Source: Prochlorococcus sp. AG-347-K10 (GTDB lineage Bacteria; Cyanobacteriota; Cyanobacteriia; PCC-6307; Cyanobiaceae). Taken from it: 64,000 nt of DNA. Under the pieces are notes generated by a model that did not search any database, was not told the origin of the DNA, and saw only the letters and a list, made by a program, of their open reading frames with translations. The DNA lies in assembly GCA_003278955.1 (NCBI GenBank), contig QCCB01000003.1, forward strand, positions 1 through 64,000. Reading direction: 5' to 3'. This document shows, one piece after another, positions 1 through 10,404 of the stretch. Made by a program: the position numbers and the translations under genes. How positions within the stretch are numbered: position 1 is the first letter of the stretch; each line of letters begins with the position of its first letter.

Positions 1-312
1 TATGTCGGAGATTTTCTTAATGATTTTACAAATGGCAAAGGTACTATTACTTGGGTAAATGGAAATAAATATGAGGGGGATTGGGTTGATGGTTACAGAA
101 CTGGTAAAGGTACTTTAACTACTCCAAGTGGAATGAGATATGTAGGAAAGTTTCTGAAAAATATGCAAACTAAAGGTACTTTATATTTTCCGAATGGAGA
201 TAAATATTTCGGAGAATTTGTTGATGGATTTTTTCATGGTAAAGGTACTCTAACTTTGAAAAATGGAAAGAAAATAAAAGGTAAATGGTTAAATGGGAAT
301 TTGGTGAATTAA
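1..312 (+). CDS. MORN-repeat protein, C-terminal part (5' truncated by window edge)
   Basis: The reading frame is open from base 1 to a TAA at 310-312, giving the last 103 residues; the start lies outside the window. It is made almost entirely of MORN-type units of about 23 residues (pattern GKGTxxxxNGxxYxGxWxxG). Copies begin near residues 12, 35, 58 and 80, plus a partial one at the left edge. The last unit is degenerate and ends in KGKWLNGNLVN. No enzyme domain, signal or membrane segment is visible in this part. MORN repeats form beta-hairpin arrays that act as binding or scaffold surfaces, often near membranes; the target here is unknown. The next gene (flv3) is convergent, and a repeat-bearing spacer follows. 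Confidence 0.85.
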   Translation, partial: YVGDFLNDFTNGKGTITWVNGNKYEGDWVDGYRTGKGTLTTPSGMRYVGKFLKNMQTKGTLYFPNGDKYFGEFVDGFFHGKGTLTLKNGKKIKGKWLNGNLVN

Positions 313-655
313 CCATAATTGACTTTGCAAGATAACAAATAAATTTGCAAATAAAGTCCCGTCATTTTTTTTTAAGATTTAAAAAAATATTGGAAGACCA
401 TTTAAAGTCCGAATTTGTATTTTCATAATTAATTTATATAATCTTTTTAAATTTTAAAAAAATAAATAGATAAAATTTTGTGAATTATTGTGGATAACTT
501 TTCAACTAATTTTCAACTAATTTTCAACTAGAGATTTCCAAATATTCAGTTTTAGATTGATTACATATATATTTTTCAACTAATTCTTAAAATAAAAGAT
601 TCTTTAATTGAAGAGTTATATCAAAAGGTATAAGGATATTATGTTAGTAGTCAGG
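313..655. other. Non-coding spacer between MORN gene and flv3
   Basis: This 343-bp, extremely AT-rich spacer lies between two convergent genes. I see no credible ORF, tRNA or strong hairpin terminator. It holds one perfect DnaA-box-like 9-mer (TGTGGATAA, 489-497) directly next to an 11-bp direct-repeat cluster (499-530, with another copy at 573-583). It is longer than most spacers between convergent genes in this window. Confidence 0.6.
499..583. repeat. 11-bp direct repeats TTTTCAACTAA
   Basis: Three consecutive head-to-tail copies of TTTTCAACTAA start at 499, 510 and 521; the third lacks its final A. A fourth, perfect copy lies at 573-583, 43 bp further on. The unit is not palindromic. It may be an iteron-like binding site or a slippage product. 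Confidence 0.8.
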
Positions 656-2431
656 TCAATAGTGATTAGCAACTTTTCTGTGATGAACTGCTGTCTTGCA
701 TGATAAGTCAGAAACATTACCATTTTCAACAATTCCGTAAATTATCCAATGGTCTGGAGTCTCTAGTCTAGAACTAACTTTACAATCTAAAAAGGCGAGT
801 GAATCTGCGAGAACTGGTCCTCCTTCAGCTATGTTGCTAATTACATCTACATCTGCGAATCTATCAGCTCCAGGGGCAAATCTTTTTAAAAAATGTCTAA
901 ACATTTTTTGATAATTATCTTCTCTCAAGATATTCACAACAAAACCTTTCCCAACTTGCATGTATGATTCGATAGCTCTATCTTTAGCTACTGCAACTGT
1001 AATACCTGGTGGAGAAAAGCTTGCTTGACTAACCCAACTTGCGACCATTGCACTTTGTCTAAATGTAGAACCTTCTCCTTGGCTCGCAGTAACTACATAT
1101 AATCCTCCACTTAATCTGCCTAACGCTTTATCTAAATTTGAATCAAGGCTCTTCATAGAGGCAATATTCTTCTTTTTATTGATAAATTGACCCAAGTCAG
1201 TTCCGGCTTCTTCGAATTGTTGATAAATAATGGGGTCTGGAATATTTTTAACTCTTAAAGGGGAGAAAGCTTCTTTTTGACCAAGTTCTCTTAATTTATT
1301 TGCCAAGGAATCTATTGGTTCATCATTTCCACCAAATGCATCATAGACAGCAGTAATTTGTTTTGGTTTTAGTGCTGCAAATAAAGTACCTAAAGATTCT
1401 TTAAGTTCATTATCTGAGTTTACTGGCCATGTGGGAATGACTACTGCTTTTGATTCGGAAATTAAACTTGTTAATTCTTGAGGATCAGAAGATCTTAAAT
1501 CAATTAATTGAACCTGTGCATCTGCTTTACTTATTCCATGAGATATCGCTTGACTTAGTCGATCACAATATCCATAGTCGCTTATATAGCAGACTGATAC
1601 AAAATCATTACCTTTGCTTTTATTGCTACTCCATTCAAGATATTTTTCTTTCCAGAAATAGACTTGATTATGGAGCAAAGGCCCATGACCAACAGCTATT
1701 GTTTTCAATTCAGGTAGCTTATCTATTCTTTTAATTGCTTGAATAACGCTTCTAGCGTTGGGACCCATAAGGCAATCATAATAAAAACGGAAATCATCGT
1801 ATATTTCTTTTTGATCAGTGTCAAAAAATTCTTCAGAACAATAATGGAGTCCAAATGCATCACATGTATAGAGAACATGTGTGCTGTGATCATATGAAAA
1901 AATGGTATCTGGCCAATGTAAATTTGGTGCACTTATAAATTCAATATTATGTTCTAAACCACTATTAGGATTAGTTCCGAGATTTAAAAATTCTCCACTC
2001 TTAACCTCTAAACGATTAAAGGGAATATGTATTTGGTCTTCAATAAATTTAAGTGCTAATTTTGATCCAACTACTGTGATATTTTGGTTTAATTGTAAAA
2101 GGTTACCTATTAAACCAGAATGATCAGGTTCTGTATGGCTTGTAATTAAATAATCAACTTCTTGAGGGTTTACCTTTTTCAGTAATTCTTCAAACCATAA
2201 TTCTCCGAACTTGGCGTGACTAGTATCAATAATTGCTAGTTTTTTGCCTCTAATAATAAAACTATTGTAAGTAGTGCCATTTCTTAAGCCAAATTCAATA
2301 TCAAATCTACTGCGATCCCAATCCAAAGATCTTATGGCACAAGAATCATCGGTGAAGGTTTGAGATTGGACTGTCAACTTGTTATTTATTTGTGCCAGTT
2401 TAGAATTACTTGTCTGGGCAGAGGCTATCAT
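656..2431 (-). CDS. flv3: Flavodiiron protein (Flv3-type O2 reductase)
   Basis: The 591-aa protein has the cyanobacterial flavodiiron layout: a metallo-beta-lactamase-like diiron domain (about residues 45-270), a flavodoxin-like FMN domain (about 278-425) and a C-terminal flavin-reductase domain (about 430-590). All expected diiron ligands are present: H99-x-E101-x-D103-H104, H172, D191 and H249. Canonical ligands point to the Flv3/Flv4 class rather than Flv1/Flv2. Known family members use NAD(P)H or reduced ferredoxin to reduce O2 to water downstream of photosystem I. The ATG at 2431 is the only sensible start. It diverges from alaS across 116 bp. Flv3 usually works with Flv1, but no partner lies in the window; it could be beyond the left edge. 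Confidence 0.92.
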   Translation of the reverse strand: MIASAQTSNSKLAQINNKLTVQSQTFTDDSCAIRSLDWDRSRFDIEFGLRNGTTYNSFIIRGKKLAIIDTSHAKFGELWFEELLKKVNPQEVDYLITSHTEPDHSGLIGNLLQLNQNITVVGSKLALKFIEDQIHIPFNRLEVKSGEFLNLGTNPNSGLEHNIEFISAPNLHWPDTIFSYDHSTHVLYTCDAFGLHYCSEEFFDTDQKEIYDDFRFYYDCLMGPNARSVIQAIKRIDKLPELKTIAVGHGPLLHNQVYFWKEKYLEWSSNKSKGNDFVSVCYISDYGYCDRLSQAISHGISKADAQVQLIDLRSSDPQELTSLISESKAVVIPTWPVNSDNELKESLGTLFAALKPKQITAVYDAFGGNDEPIDSLANKLRELGQKEAFSPLRVKNIPDPIIYQQFEEAGTDLGQFINKKKNIASMKSLDSNLDKALGRLSGGLYVVTASQGEGSTFRQSAMVASWVSQASFSPPGITVAVAKDRAIESYMQVGKGFVVNILREDNYQKMFRHFLKRFAPGADRFADVDVISNIAEGGPVLADSLAFLDCKVSSRLETPDHWIIYGIVENGNVSDLSCKTAVHHRKVANHY

Positions 2432-2547
2432 AGAATAATTAGCTTTATAAAATTACTTTAGTTATATAGAATATAGATCCGCGTGATCATTTTTGCGAAA
2501 TAACCGAAATTACGCTTTTCTTTAATTTTATTTTTTATTCTGGATAA

Positions 2548-5208
2548 ATGACATCTCAACTAATTAAAAAAATAGTTACTGGAGATGAGATAAGAAATGC
2601 TTTTTTAAAATTTTATAGTGACAAATTACATAAAATTATTCCAAGTGCATCTTTGATTCCAGATGACCCTACGGTTATGCTCACAATTGCTGGAATGCTA
2701 CCTTTTAAACCAGTTTTTTTAGGTTTAAAAGAAAGACCCTCAAAAAGGGCTACATCTAGCCAAAAGTGCATCAGAACAAACGATATAGAAAACGTTGGAG
2801 TTACAGCTAGACACCACACATTTTTTGAAATGCTTGGTAATTTTTCTTTTGGAGATTATTTTAAACGAGAAGCTATTCAATGGGCTTGGGAATTAGTTAC
2901 TAATATTTATCAACTTTCTGTTGAAAATATAATTGTGAGTGTTTTTCAGGAAGACGAAGAGTCTGCAAAAATTTGGAGAGATGAAATTGGTATTCATCCA
3001 GACAGGATAGTGAAACTAGGTGAGGAAGATAATTTTTGGTCATCTGGCAAAACAGGTCCATGTGGACCTTGTTCAGAACTTTATTATGATTTTCATCCTG
3101 AAAAGGGTCTGCAGAATATTGATTTAGAAGATGGAGATCGTTTTATTGAATTTTATAATCTTGTTTTTATGCAATATAATCGTGATCCTAATGGAAAATT
3201 GACAGATTTAAAATTTAAAAATATTGATACAGGAATGGGTCTTGAAAGGATGGCTCAAATACTTCAAAAAAAGCAAAATAATTATGAGACAGATTTAATT
3301 TTTCCTATCATTCAAAAAATTTGTGAGATTGCAAATATTGATTATTTTTCCTCAGATGATAAAAACAAAATTTCTTTAAAAATCATTGGTGATCATACAA
3401 GAGCTGTTATTCATTTAATTTCTGATGGAGTAGCAGCAAGTAATCTCGGCAGGGGATATATATTAAGAAGGCTTATTAGAAGAATGGTCAGACATGGGAG
3501 ATTATTAGGTATAACAAATGAATTTTTACCTCATATTGCTTCTGTCGGGATCAATTTAATGCAAAATAATTATCCTGATTTAAAAAATAATAATGATTTA
3601 ATTTTGAATGAGATAAAAATTGAAGAAATAAGGTTTAGGGAAACTCTTGAAAGAGGAGAGAAATTGCTAGATGAGATAATTTCTTCAGGGCAGAAATTAA
3701 TTTCTGGTTTTAAAGCTTTTGAACTTTATGATACTTATGGATTTCCTCTAGAACTTACTGTAGAGATTGCAGAAGAAAATAGTATCACTGTAGATGTAAA
3801 GGGTTTTGAAGAAGAAATGAATGCACAAAAAGAGAGAGCTAAAGCTGCTTCAAGTAATATTGATTTGACATTAGAGGGATCATTAGAGCGAGAAATAGAT
3901 CTTTTTAACAAAACTGTTTTTGATGGTTATGATTCACTTCTTTCAGAAGCTGAAATAAAGGGTATATTCTTGGATTCAACATTAGTTAAGCAAGCAAGTG
4001 AAGGTCAGAAAGTTTTAATTGTTCTTGATCAGACCACTTTTTATGGAGAATCTGGCGGGCAAGTTGGTGATATTGGAACGATATTTTCAAAAGATGTAGA
4101 GGTCTTAGTTGATAATGTTATGCGAAAGAAAAATGTTTTTTTACATTATGGAACGATCAAAAAAGGAATATTAACTATTGGACAAAAAGTTAATACTAAT
4201 GTTAACTCCTCCAATAGAGCTAAGGCTGCTGCAAATCATACGGCTACTCATTTATTACAATCTGCACTTAAATCAGTTGTTGATGAAAGTGTTGGGCAAA
4301 AAGGTTCATTAGTAGCCTTTAATAAATTACGATTTGACTTTAATTCCTCTAATCCTATTTCTAAAGATCAAATTTCTAAGATTGAGACTTTAGTTAACTC
4401 TTGGATTATGGAAAATTATGCCCTAGAAATAAAAAATATGTCTAAGAGTGAGGCTCTTGAAAAGGGCGCAGTCGCTATGTTTGGAGAAAAATATGATGAC
4501 GAGGTGCGCGTTGTGAATGTACCAGGGGTTTCAATGGAACTTTGTGGTGGCACACATGTTAAAACTACATCCGAATTAGGTTCTTTCAAAATAATTAGTG
4601 AGGAAGGAATCTCAGCCGGAGTAAGAAGAATCGAAGCATTATCAGGCCAATCAGCATTTGACTATTTTAGTGATAGAAATGCTTTGGTAAACCAACTAAG
4701 TGATTTGTTAAAAGCAAATCCTAATCAACTTTTTGAAAGGGTTAATAATTTGCAAGCAGAGCTTATTAAAAAAAATAAAGAGATACAAAAAATGAAAGAT
4801 GAAATTGCATACTTTAAATACTCTTCTATAAAATCATCCTCACAAATAGTAAATTCTTTTTCAATTTTAGTAAATCAGATTGATGGCTTAGATGGGAATT
4901 CTTTGCAATCTGCAGCACTTAATTTAACTTCTCATTTGGGAAATAAAGCAATAGTGATTCTTGGGGGAATACCAAATCCAGAAAATAGAAAGTTGCTATT
5001 TGTAGTTTCTTTAGGGGATGATGCAGTAAAAAAAGGATTGCATGCAGGTAAATTAATTAATGAGATTGCAAGAATTTGTTCTGGAGGTGGAGGAGGAAAG
5101 CCTAACTTTGCTCAAGCAGGTGCTAAAGATATTGATAAGTTAAGTGATGCTCTAGATCATGCTAAAAATTATTTACAAAAAACTTTAGATAGTCATTCTG
5201 ATAAATAA
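2548..5208 (+). CDS. alaS: Alanyl-tRNA synthetase
   Basis: This 886-aa class II aminoacyl-tRNA synthetase charges tRNA-Ala in the cytosol. The class II catalytic core is N-terminal, with the typical TGPCGPCSE segment near residue 170. The editing domain carries the metal-binding HTATH (about residue 564) and CGGTH (about 666) motifs. The C-Ala domain ends with the Gly-rich [13 protein letters not shown] signature. Length is normal for bacterial AlaRS. The ATG start follows an AT-rich leader. The 3' end overlaps the convergent speA by 16 bp, so the two genes probably share a termination zone. Confidence 0.98.
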   Translation: MTSQLIKKIVTGDEIRNAFLKFYSDKLHKIIPSASLIPDDPTVMLTIAGMLPFKPVFLGLKERPSKRATSSQKCIRTNDIENVGVTARHHTFFEMLGNFSFGDYFKREAIQWAWELVTNIYQLSVENIIVSVFQEDEESAKIWRDEIGIHPDRIVKLGEEDNFWSSGKTGPCGPCSELYYDFHPEKGLQNIDLEDGDRFIEFYNLVFMQYNRDPNGKLTDLKFKNIDTGMGLERMAQILQKKQNNYETDLIFPIIQKICEIANIDYFSSDDKNKISLKIIGDHTRAVIHLISDGVAASNLGRGYILRRLIRRMVRHGRLLGITNEFLPHIASVGINLMQNNYPDLKNNNDLILNEIKIEEIRFRETLERGEKLLDEIISSGQKLISGFKAFELYDTYGFPLELTVEIAEENSITVDVKGFEEEMNAQKERAKAASSNIDLTLEGSLEREIDLFNKTVFDGYDSLLSEAEIKGIFLDSTLVKQASEGQKVLIVLDQTTFYGESGGQVGDIGTIFSKDVEVLVDNVMRKKNVFLHYGTIKKGILTIGQKVNTNVNSSNRAKAAANHTATHLLQSALKSVVDESVGQKGSLVAFNKLRFDFNSSNPISKDQISKIETLVNSWIMENYALEIKNMSKSEALEKGAVAMFGEKYDDEVRVVNVPGVSMELCGGTHVKTTSELGSFKIISEEGISAGVRRIEALSGQSAFDYFSDRNALVNQLSDLLKANPNQLFERVNNLQAELIKKNKEIQKMKDEIAYFKYSSIKSSSQIVNSFSILVNQIDGLDGNSLQSAALNLTSHLGNKAIVILGGIPNPENRKLLFVVSLGDDAVKKGLHAGKLINEIARICSGGGGGKPNFAQAGAKDIDKLSDALDHAKNYLQKTLDSHSDK

Positions 5209-7139
5209 CTACTTTTTCTGAGACTAATTTCGATTTGATCCATTAATTTCCTTGCTTCTTCAATAGTTAATTTTTTTTGATCAATTGCTGATTCACTATT
5301 AATCCTTATTGATTCAACCAAAGAAGCTGAACTATAATCTAATAATTGTAAAATTTCAGATTTACTATCCTCTTTAATAATATTTTTGACCTTATATGAA
5401 TTATCTTGATTTATGTCTATATGAACAACGTTTGTATTACCAAATAAATTGTGCAAGTTTCCTAATGCTTCTTGATAGGCTCCAGTCATAAAAATTCCAA
5501 TTAGATAATCTTTATCTTCCTCTGGCTTGTGTAAATTTAGTAATGATTTAATTTTTCCATCATCAATAAAATTATTTAGTTTCCCATCGGAATCACAAGT
5601 TAAATCTGCAAAGTTGCCTTTGTTGAATGGCTCCTCTAAGTGCCTATGTATTGGTACTATTGGAAAAATCTGATTTATTGCCCAGCTATCGGGAATAGAT
5701 TTAAAGATAGATAAATTTGCATAATAAGTTGATGCAAGAGTTTCTGTAATTTCAGATAAATCAGGGTGATTGATTTCATCATTATTCAGGTTATTAGAAA
5801 TTTCTTTTGCGCAAGCCCAAGTAAGTTCTTCGGCATAAGCTCTTTCTGCCAAACTTAAAAATCCTAATCTAAAAGCGACTAAGCAATCTTCTTTAAACTT
5901 TTTTGCATCATTCCATAGTTCAATTATTTGAGATAAATTTATTTTTTTATTTTTAAGTTTTTTTAATTCATAGAAAGTTTCAAGTAAATTTGAAATTATT
6001 AATTGTTGATTTTTTTTATCAAAAATTTGTAGTTTGGAACTGACATGACTTGTTCCTAAGACATTAAAAATTAAAACTGAACAATGACTAATTATTGCTC
6101 TTCCACTTTCTGAGATTATGGTTGGATGCTTGATATTATTTAATTCACATGAATCTTTAATAGTTGCAATTACATCGTTAGCATAATTTTGAAGAGAATA
6201 ATTAGTAGAGGTGTTGGAGGAGGTTTTAGTTCCATCAAAATCTATTCCTAATCCTCCCCCAACGTCGATATATTGCATTGGGGCTCCTAGTTTGCATAGT
6301 TCAACATATATTTGACTCGCTTCTTGTAATGCGTCTTTGATCACAGCAATATCACTTATTTGACTGCCTATATGAAAATGGAGTAATTTCATTTCGTTGA
6401 TAAGATTTGCTTCTTTTAGTTCTTTTATTGTCAACATAATTTCTGGGATTGATAATCCAAATTTGGAATTATCTCCAATAGATTTACCCCACCTTCCACT
6501 ACTTTTACTTGATAACTTTGCTCTAATTCCTATCAATGGAGTCGCGTTAAGTTCTTGAACTGCTTGAATAATTCTTTTTACCTCATCTCGTTGTTCAATA
6601 ACTATTATTGGATTTTTGCCGAGTTTTCTGGCCAAAGTAGCAATCTCAATATATTTTTTATCTTTATATCCGTTGCATATTAATAATGAACTTTGGTTTT
6701 CAAGAAGTGCAAGGCCAATTAATAGTTCTGATTTACTTCCTACTTCTAAACCAAAATTCCATTGGCTACCAAATTCTATTATCTTTTCTAGGACATTTTT
6801 CTGTTGATTACATTTGACAGGAAAAACGCCTTGATAAATGTTCTTATATTTATAGGTTTTTATTGCTTTTAAAAAAGAGTCATGTAATGCATTTATTCGA
6901 TCTTTCAAGATATCATTAAATCTTATGATTAATGGAGGATTTATTTCTCTACTCTTAAGTTCTTTGACAAGCTTAAAAAGGTCAATCTTATTTTCAGATT
7001 TTATATCTTTAGTTACTGATATATTTCCTTTGGAATTTATAGAAAAATATTTATCTCCCCATTTGTCTATGTTGTAAGTCGAAATACTATCTTCAATAGT
7101 CCAAATATTCTTTAATTTTTTCGGCTCAAAATTGGTCAA
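5193..7139 (-). CDS. speA: Biosynthetic arginine decarboxylase
   Basis: This PLP-dependent fold III (alanine-racemase-like barrel) decarboxylase turns arginine into agmatine, the entry step to polyamines. At 648 aa it has normal SpeA length. Visible signatures are the PLP lysine in FPVKCNQ (K109), the HFHIGSQ and [12 protein letters not shown] phosphate-binding segments, ESGRA, and the C-terminal [13 protein letters not shown] motif. The ATG at 7139 opens a frame with a typical SpeA N-terminus. It overlaps alaS tail to tail and diverges from ndk across a 123-bp spacer. Confidence 0.96.
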   Translation of the reverse strand: MTNFEPKKLKNIWTIEDSISTYNIDKWGDKYFSINSKGNISVTKDIKSENKIDLFKLVKELKSREINPPLIIRFNDILKDRINALHDSFLKAIKTYKYKNIYQGVFPVKCNQQKNVLEKIIEFGSQWNFGLEVGSKSELLIGLALLENQSSLLICNGYKDKKYIEIATLARKLGKNPIIVIEQRDEVKRIIQAVQELNATPLIGIRAKLSSKSSGRWGKSIGDNSKFGLSIPEIMLTIKELKEANLINEMKLLHFHIGSQISDIAVIKDALQEASQIYVELCKLGAPMQYIDVGGGLGIDFDGTKTSSNTSTNYSLQNYANDVIATIKDSCELNNIKHPTIISESGRAIISHCSVLIFNVLGTSHVSSKLQIFDKKNQQLIISNLLETFYELKKLKNKKINLSQIIELWNDAKKFKEDCLVAFRLGFLSLAERAYAEELTWACAKEISNNLNNDEINHPDLSEITETLASTYYANLSIFKSIPDSWAINQIFPIVPIHRHLEEPFNKGNFADLTCDSDGKLNNFIDDGKIKSLLNLHKPEEDKDYLIGIFMTGAYQEALGNLHNLFGNTNVVHIDINQDNSYKVKNIIKEDSKSEILQLLDYSSASLVESIRINSESAIDQKKLTIEEARKLMDQIEISLRKSSYLSE

Positions 7140-7238
7140 TTTATGTCTTAGTGATTAGTAAATGTTTTTGAAAATAACTCGTAACAATATCTTATATTTT
7201 AATGATTACTTGCCAAGTTACCACCCAAAAGTTGAATA

Positions 7239-7244
7239 TACAAT
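7239..7244 (+). promoter_or_regulatory. Possible -10 element for ndk
   Basis: TACAAT lies 18 bp upstream of the ndk ATG and matches a sigma-70-type -10 hexamer. The only -35-like hexamer nearby, TTGCCA at 7210-7215, is 23 bp away, which is too far. This is a weak call based on sequence alone. Confidence 0.3.
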
Positions 7245-7262
7245 AGAGTGATTATTAACTAA

Positions 7263-7721
7263 ATGACCAAAGAGAGAACCTTTATTGCAATTAAACCAGA
7301 TGGAGTTCAAAGAGGATATGTTTCTGAGATTATTGGCAGATTTGAAAAAAAAGGATTTAAATTGGTTGGATTAAAGCAATTAATTCCTTCAAAAGAACAT
7401 GCTCAAAATCATTATGGAGTACATAGAGAAAGACCCTTTTTTGGTGATTTAGTAGACTTTATTTCAAGTGGTCCTGTTGTAGCAATGGTGTGGGAAGGCG
7501 AAGGAGTTATTTTGAGTGCTAGAAAACTAATAGGTGCAACAAAACCTCTTGAAGCAGAGCCTGGAACAATTAGAGGTGATTTAGCTATTGATATTGGGAG
7601 GAATATTATTCATGGTTCTGATGGAGAAGATACAGCAAAATTTGAAATTGATCTATGGTTTAACGAAGAGGAATTATGTGAGTGGGAAACTTCTGATTCG
7701 GAATGGCGATCTGAAAATTAA
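7263..7721 (+). CDS. ndk: Nucleoside diphosphate kinase
   Basis: This 152-aa cytosolic enzyme transfers the gamma-phosphate of ATP to other (d)NDPs through a phospho-histidine. The catalytic histidine is H117 in the NIIHGSDG motif. The N-terminal [15 protein letters not shown] and the RPFF and GTIRGD segments are textbook NDK signatures. Length matches the family. The ATG gives the expected N-terminus. It is convergent with thiO, with only 3 bp between stop codons. Confidence 0.98.
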   Translation: MTKERTFIAIKPDGVQRGYVSEIIGRFEKKGFKLVGLKQLIPSKEHAQNHYGVHRERPFFGDLVDFISSGPVVAMVWEGEGVILSARKLIGATKPLEAEPGTIRGDLAIDIGRNIIHGSDGEDTAKFEIDLWFNEEELCEWETSDSEWRSEN

Positions 7722-7724
7722 AAT

Positions 7725-8834
7725 TTAAATCGCAAATCTATCTAAACTAAATTTTTCTAAAAAGCTTTTTTCTATTTCTTTGAGATTTTTATTTTGAACT
7801 ATTTTCAAAAGAAGATCACTTGTTATGGCAGAAAATAAAACTCCATTTCTGTAATGTCCTGTAGCTATAAAAAGATTTTCAATTTTTGATTTTCCAATGA
7901 TTGGTTTTAGATCTGGTGTGCAAGGTCTAAATCCCCACCAATGTTCCATTTGTGGCCAATTAATAGCTTCTGGCAATAAGGAGCGAATGCCTTCTTGCAG
8001 CTGTTTTATTCCATTAGGAGTATTACCTTGACTGAATTTTGAATCTTTTTCAACTGTCGCTCCAACTATGATGAGTCCGTCATCACGGGGAACTAGATAA
8101 GTTTTTGGACCAAAAATAACCCTTTTCAAAAAATTTGTTGGACCTTGTATTGATAGCATTTGTCCCTTTACCGGGAAGACTGGTATCTTATTAAAAATTT
8201 TTTTACTCCAAGCACCGCTGCATATAATTGCTTTTTCGCAGTTAATTTTTTTTAGTTCTCCAGTGGCACATAAAACTGTTGCACCTGTAATTTTGTTTTT
8301 TTCAAATGTCAAATCCTCTACTTCTGACCCCTCTTGAAATTCGACTCCATGCAAGGAGCATGCTCTCTCAAGAGCACGCATCAATCTTCTTCGATTATCT
8401 ATTTGTCCATCTTGTTCAAAAAGTAAACCATGTTTCCAAATAGAATTCATTCCATTAATTTCTGTTTGAAGATCTTTGTGATTTAAATATTTTCCATATT
8501 CATAAGTGGGAAACTCTTCAAGATCATCTTTGTTTTTAAAAGGAACTACTATGCCACATTTTTTCAAACCGCATTTAATATTACTATCTTGTTCAATACT
8601 TTTTATCCACTTTGGAATTAGACTTTGACTTTCTTGGCCAAATTTTAGTAATTCATCTTCGAGCCCTTCGGCATGAGTAGCTAACATTCCTGCAGCAACA
8701 AATCCTGCTGATTCATTTCTGTTTTTGCTTAAAACTAAAACTTTGAAGTTATTTCTAGAAAATTCATAAGCAATAGATAAACCTAAAAGTCCACCGCCAA
8801 TGATTAATATTGAATTTTTGGTTTCTTGTGCCAT
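7725..8834 (-). CDS. thiO: FAD-dependent glycine oxidase, ThiO-like (DAO family)
   Basis: The 369-aa FAD oxidoreductase starts with a dinucleotide-binding GGGLLGLSIAYE motif, followed by the ThiO-typical AAGMLATHAEG. The C-terminal RPCTPDLKPIIGKS and ATGHYRNGVLFS segments fit the glycine/D-amino-acid oxidase family. ThiO makes the glycine-derived dehydroglycine used for the thiazole of thiamine. No other thi gene is adjacent, so the substrate is inferred from family resemblance; a related D-amino-acid or sarcosine-type oxidase is the alternative. The ATG start is clear. It diverges from gatB. Confidence 0.85.
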   Translation of the reverse strand: MAQETKNSILIIGGGLLGLSIAYEFSRNNFKVLVLSKNRNESAGFVAAGMLATHAEGLEDELLKFGQESQSLIPKWIKSIEQDSNIKCGLKKCGIVVPFKNKDDLEEFPTYEYGKYLNHKDLQTEINGMNSIWKHGLLFEQDGQIDNRRRLMRALERACSLHGVEFQEGSEVEDLTFEKNKITGATVLCATGELKKINCEKAIICSGAWSKKIFNKIPVFPVKGQMLSIQGPTNFLKRVIFGPKTYLVPRDDGLIIVGATVEKDSKFSQGNTPNGIKQLQEGIRSLLPEAINWPQMEHWWGFRPCTPDLKPIIGKSKIENLFIATGHYRNGVLFSAITSDLLLKIVQNKNLKEIEKSFLEKFSLDRFAI

Positions 8835-8913
8835 TTAAAAATTAATATTTTTATTTGTGTTTTAGTCCTCTTTTCCTTTATATCCAATATTATTAATAAA
8901 GAGACTTTTGATA

Positions 8914-10386
8914 ATGAACAATTTGGAATCTTGGGAAGCTGTGATTGGTTTGGAAACTCATGTACAGCTTAATACGAAAAGTAAAATATTTACATCTGCG
9001 TCAACAACTTTTGGTGATGCACCTAATACGCATATAGATCCTGTAGTTTGTGGGTTACCAGGAACTCTTCCAGTTTTGAATGAGACTGTTCTTGAATATG
9101 CTGTAAAAACTTCGTTAGCATTAAATTTAAACGTTGCAGAACATTGTAAATTTGATAGAAAACAATATTTTTATCCAGATCTGCCTAAAAATTATCAAAT
9201 TTCACAATTTGATGAGCCACTAGCTGAAAATGGTTGGTTAGAGGTTGAAATAATTGAAAAGGACAAAGAACCTTATATCAAAAAAGTTGGTATAGAAAGG
9301 CTGCATATGGAAGAAGATGCTGGAAAACTAGTCCATTCAGGAAGTGATAGATTAGCTGGCTCTAAGTATTCTTTAGTTGATTATAATCGTGCCGGAATAG
9401 CACTTTGTGAGATTGTAAGTAAACCAGATATTAGATCAGGTAAAGAGGCATCTGAATATGCTTCAGAGATTAGAAGAACAGTTAGATATCTAGGGGTATC
9501 AGATGGAAATATGCAAGAGGGTTCATTACGCTGTGATGTCAATATTTCAGTTAGAAAAGGACCTAATGCTCCTTTTGGTACCAAAGTGGAAATAAAAAAT
9601 ATGAATTCATTTTCTGCAATTCAAAAGGCTTGTGATTATGAAATAGCCAGACAAATAGAAGTTTATGAAAATGGAGGAAAAATTTTCCAAGAAACAAGGT
9701 TATGGGATGAAGCTAAGCAATTAACCAAAAGTATGAGATTAAAAGAAGGTAGCAGTGATTATAGATATTTTCCTGATCCTGACTTAGGTCCAATTGAAAT
9801 AACAAAAGCCCAACAAGAAATATGGTTTAAAGAACTACCAGAATTACCTTCAAAGAAAAGAAATAAATACGTAAGTCAATTTGGTTTGTCTGCATATGAT
9901 GCAAGGGTAATTTCTGATGAAATAAGCATGGCAAACTTTTTTGAAGAAACAGTAGCAAATGGTGCCGAGGCCAAACTAGCTTCAAATTGGGTAACAAGTG
10001 ATATTGTGGGCTATTTAAAATCAAACAAACTAAGTTTTAGTGAATTAAAGCTTAGTCCTGAAAATCTTGCTGAAATGATTAATATGATTTCAAAAAATAT
10101 AATTAGTGGAAAAATTGCAAAAGAAATTTTACCTGAACTTATTCAAAAAAATATTTCTCCGAAAAAATTAGTTGAAGAAAAAGGGTTGGCAATGATATCT
10201 GATTCTTCAAGTATTTTACCAATAATTGATGAACTTATAAATGAACATCCCAATGAATTTCAAGCATTTAAAAATGGCAAAACTAAGTTACTTGGTTTTT
10301 TTGTTGGTCAACTTATGAAAAGAACAAAAGGTAAAGCTGACCCTAAACTTGCAAATAAACTTCTTATGGCAAAATTAAATAGCTAA
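8914..10386 (+). CDS. gatB: Aspartyl/glutamyl-tRNA amidotransferase subunit B
   Basis: GatB is the tRNA-binding and kinase subunit of the GatCAB complex, which amidates Glu-tRNA-Gln (and Asp-tRNA-Asn in some organisms). Signatures include WEAVIGLETHVQL at the N-terminus, YPDLPKNYQISQ, and DYNRAGIALCEIVSKPD. The C-terminal Yqey-like tail ends in KADPKLANKLL. I chose the ATG at 8914 (490 aa). An in-frame TTG at 8908 would add only two residues and is less likely. gatA and gatC are not in the window, so the subunits are unlinked here. A hairpin terminator follows directly. Confidence 0.97.
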   Translation: MNNLESWEAVIGLETHVQLNTKSKIFTSASTTFGDAPNTHIDPVVCGLPGTLPVLNETVLEYAVKTSLALNLNVAEHCKFDRKQYFYPDLPKNYQISQFDEPLAENGWLEVEIIEKDKEPYIKKVGIERLHMEEDAGKLVHSGSDRLAGSKYSLVDYNRAGIALCEIVSKPDIRSGKEASEYASEIRRTVRYLGVSDGNMQEGSLRCDVNISVRKGPNAPFGTKVEIKNMNSFSAIQKACDYEIARQIEVYENGGKIFQETRLWDEAKQLTKSMRLKEGSSDYRYFPDPDLGPIEITKAQQEIWFKELPELPSKKRNKYVSQFGLSAYDARVISDEISMANFFEETVANGAEAKLASNWVTSDIVGYLKSNKLSFSELKLSPENLAEMINMISKNIISGKIAKEILPELIQKNISPKKLVEEKGLAMISDSSSILPIIDELINEHPNEFQAFKNGKTKLLGFFVGQLMKRTKGKADPKLANKLLMAKLNS

Positions 10387-10404
10387 GCTTAAAGAAGCTT
10401 TTTT
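10385..10404 (+). terminator. Intrinsic terminator at gatB/coaE junction
   Basis: AAGCTT (10385-10390), a 4-nt loop, AAGCTT (10395-10400) and then a T run form a short stem-loop that overlaps both stop codons of the convergent gatB and coaE. The stem is only 6 bp, so termination may be partial. Confidence 0.5.
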
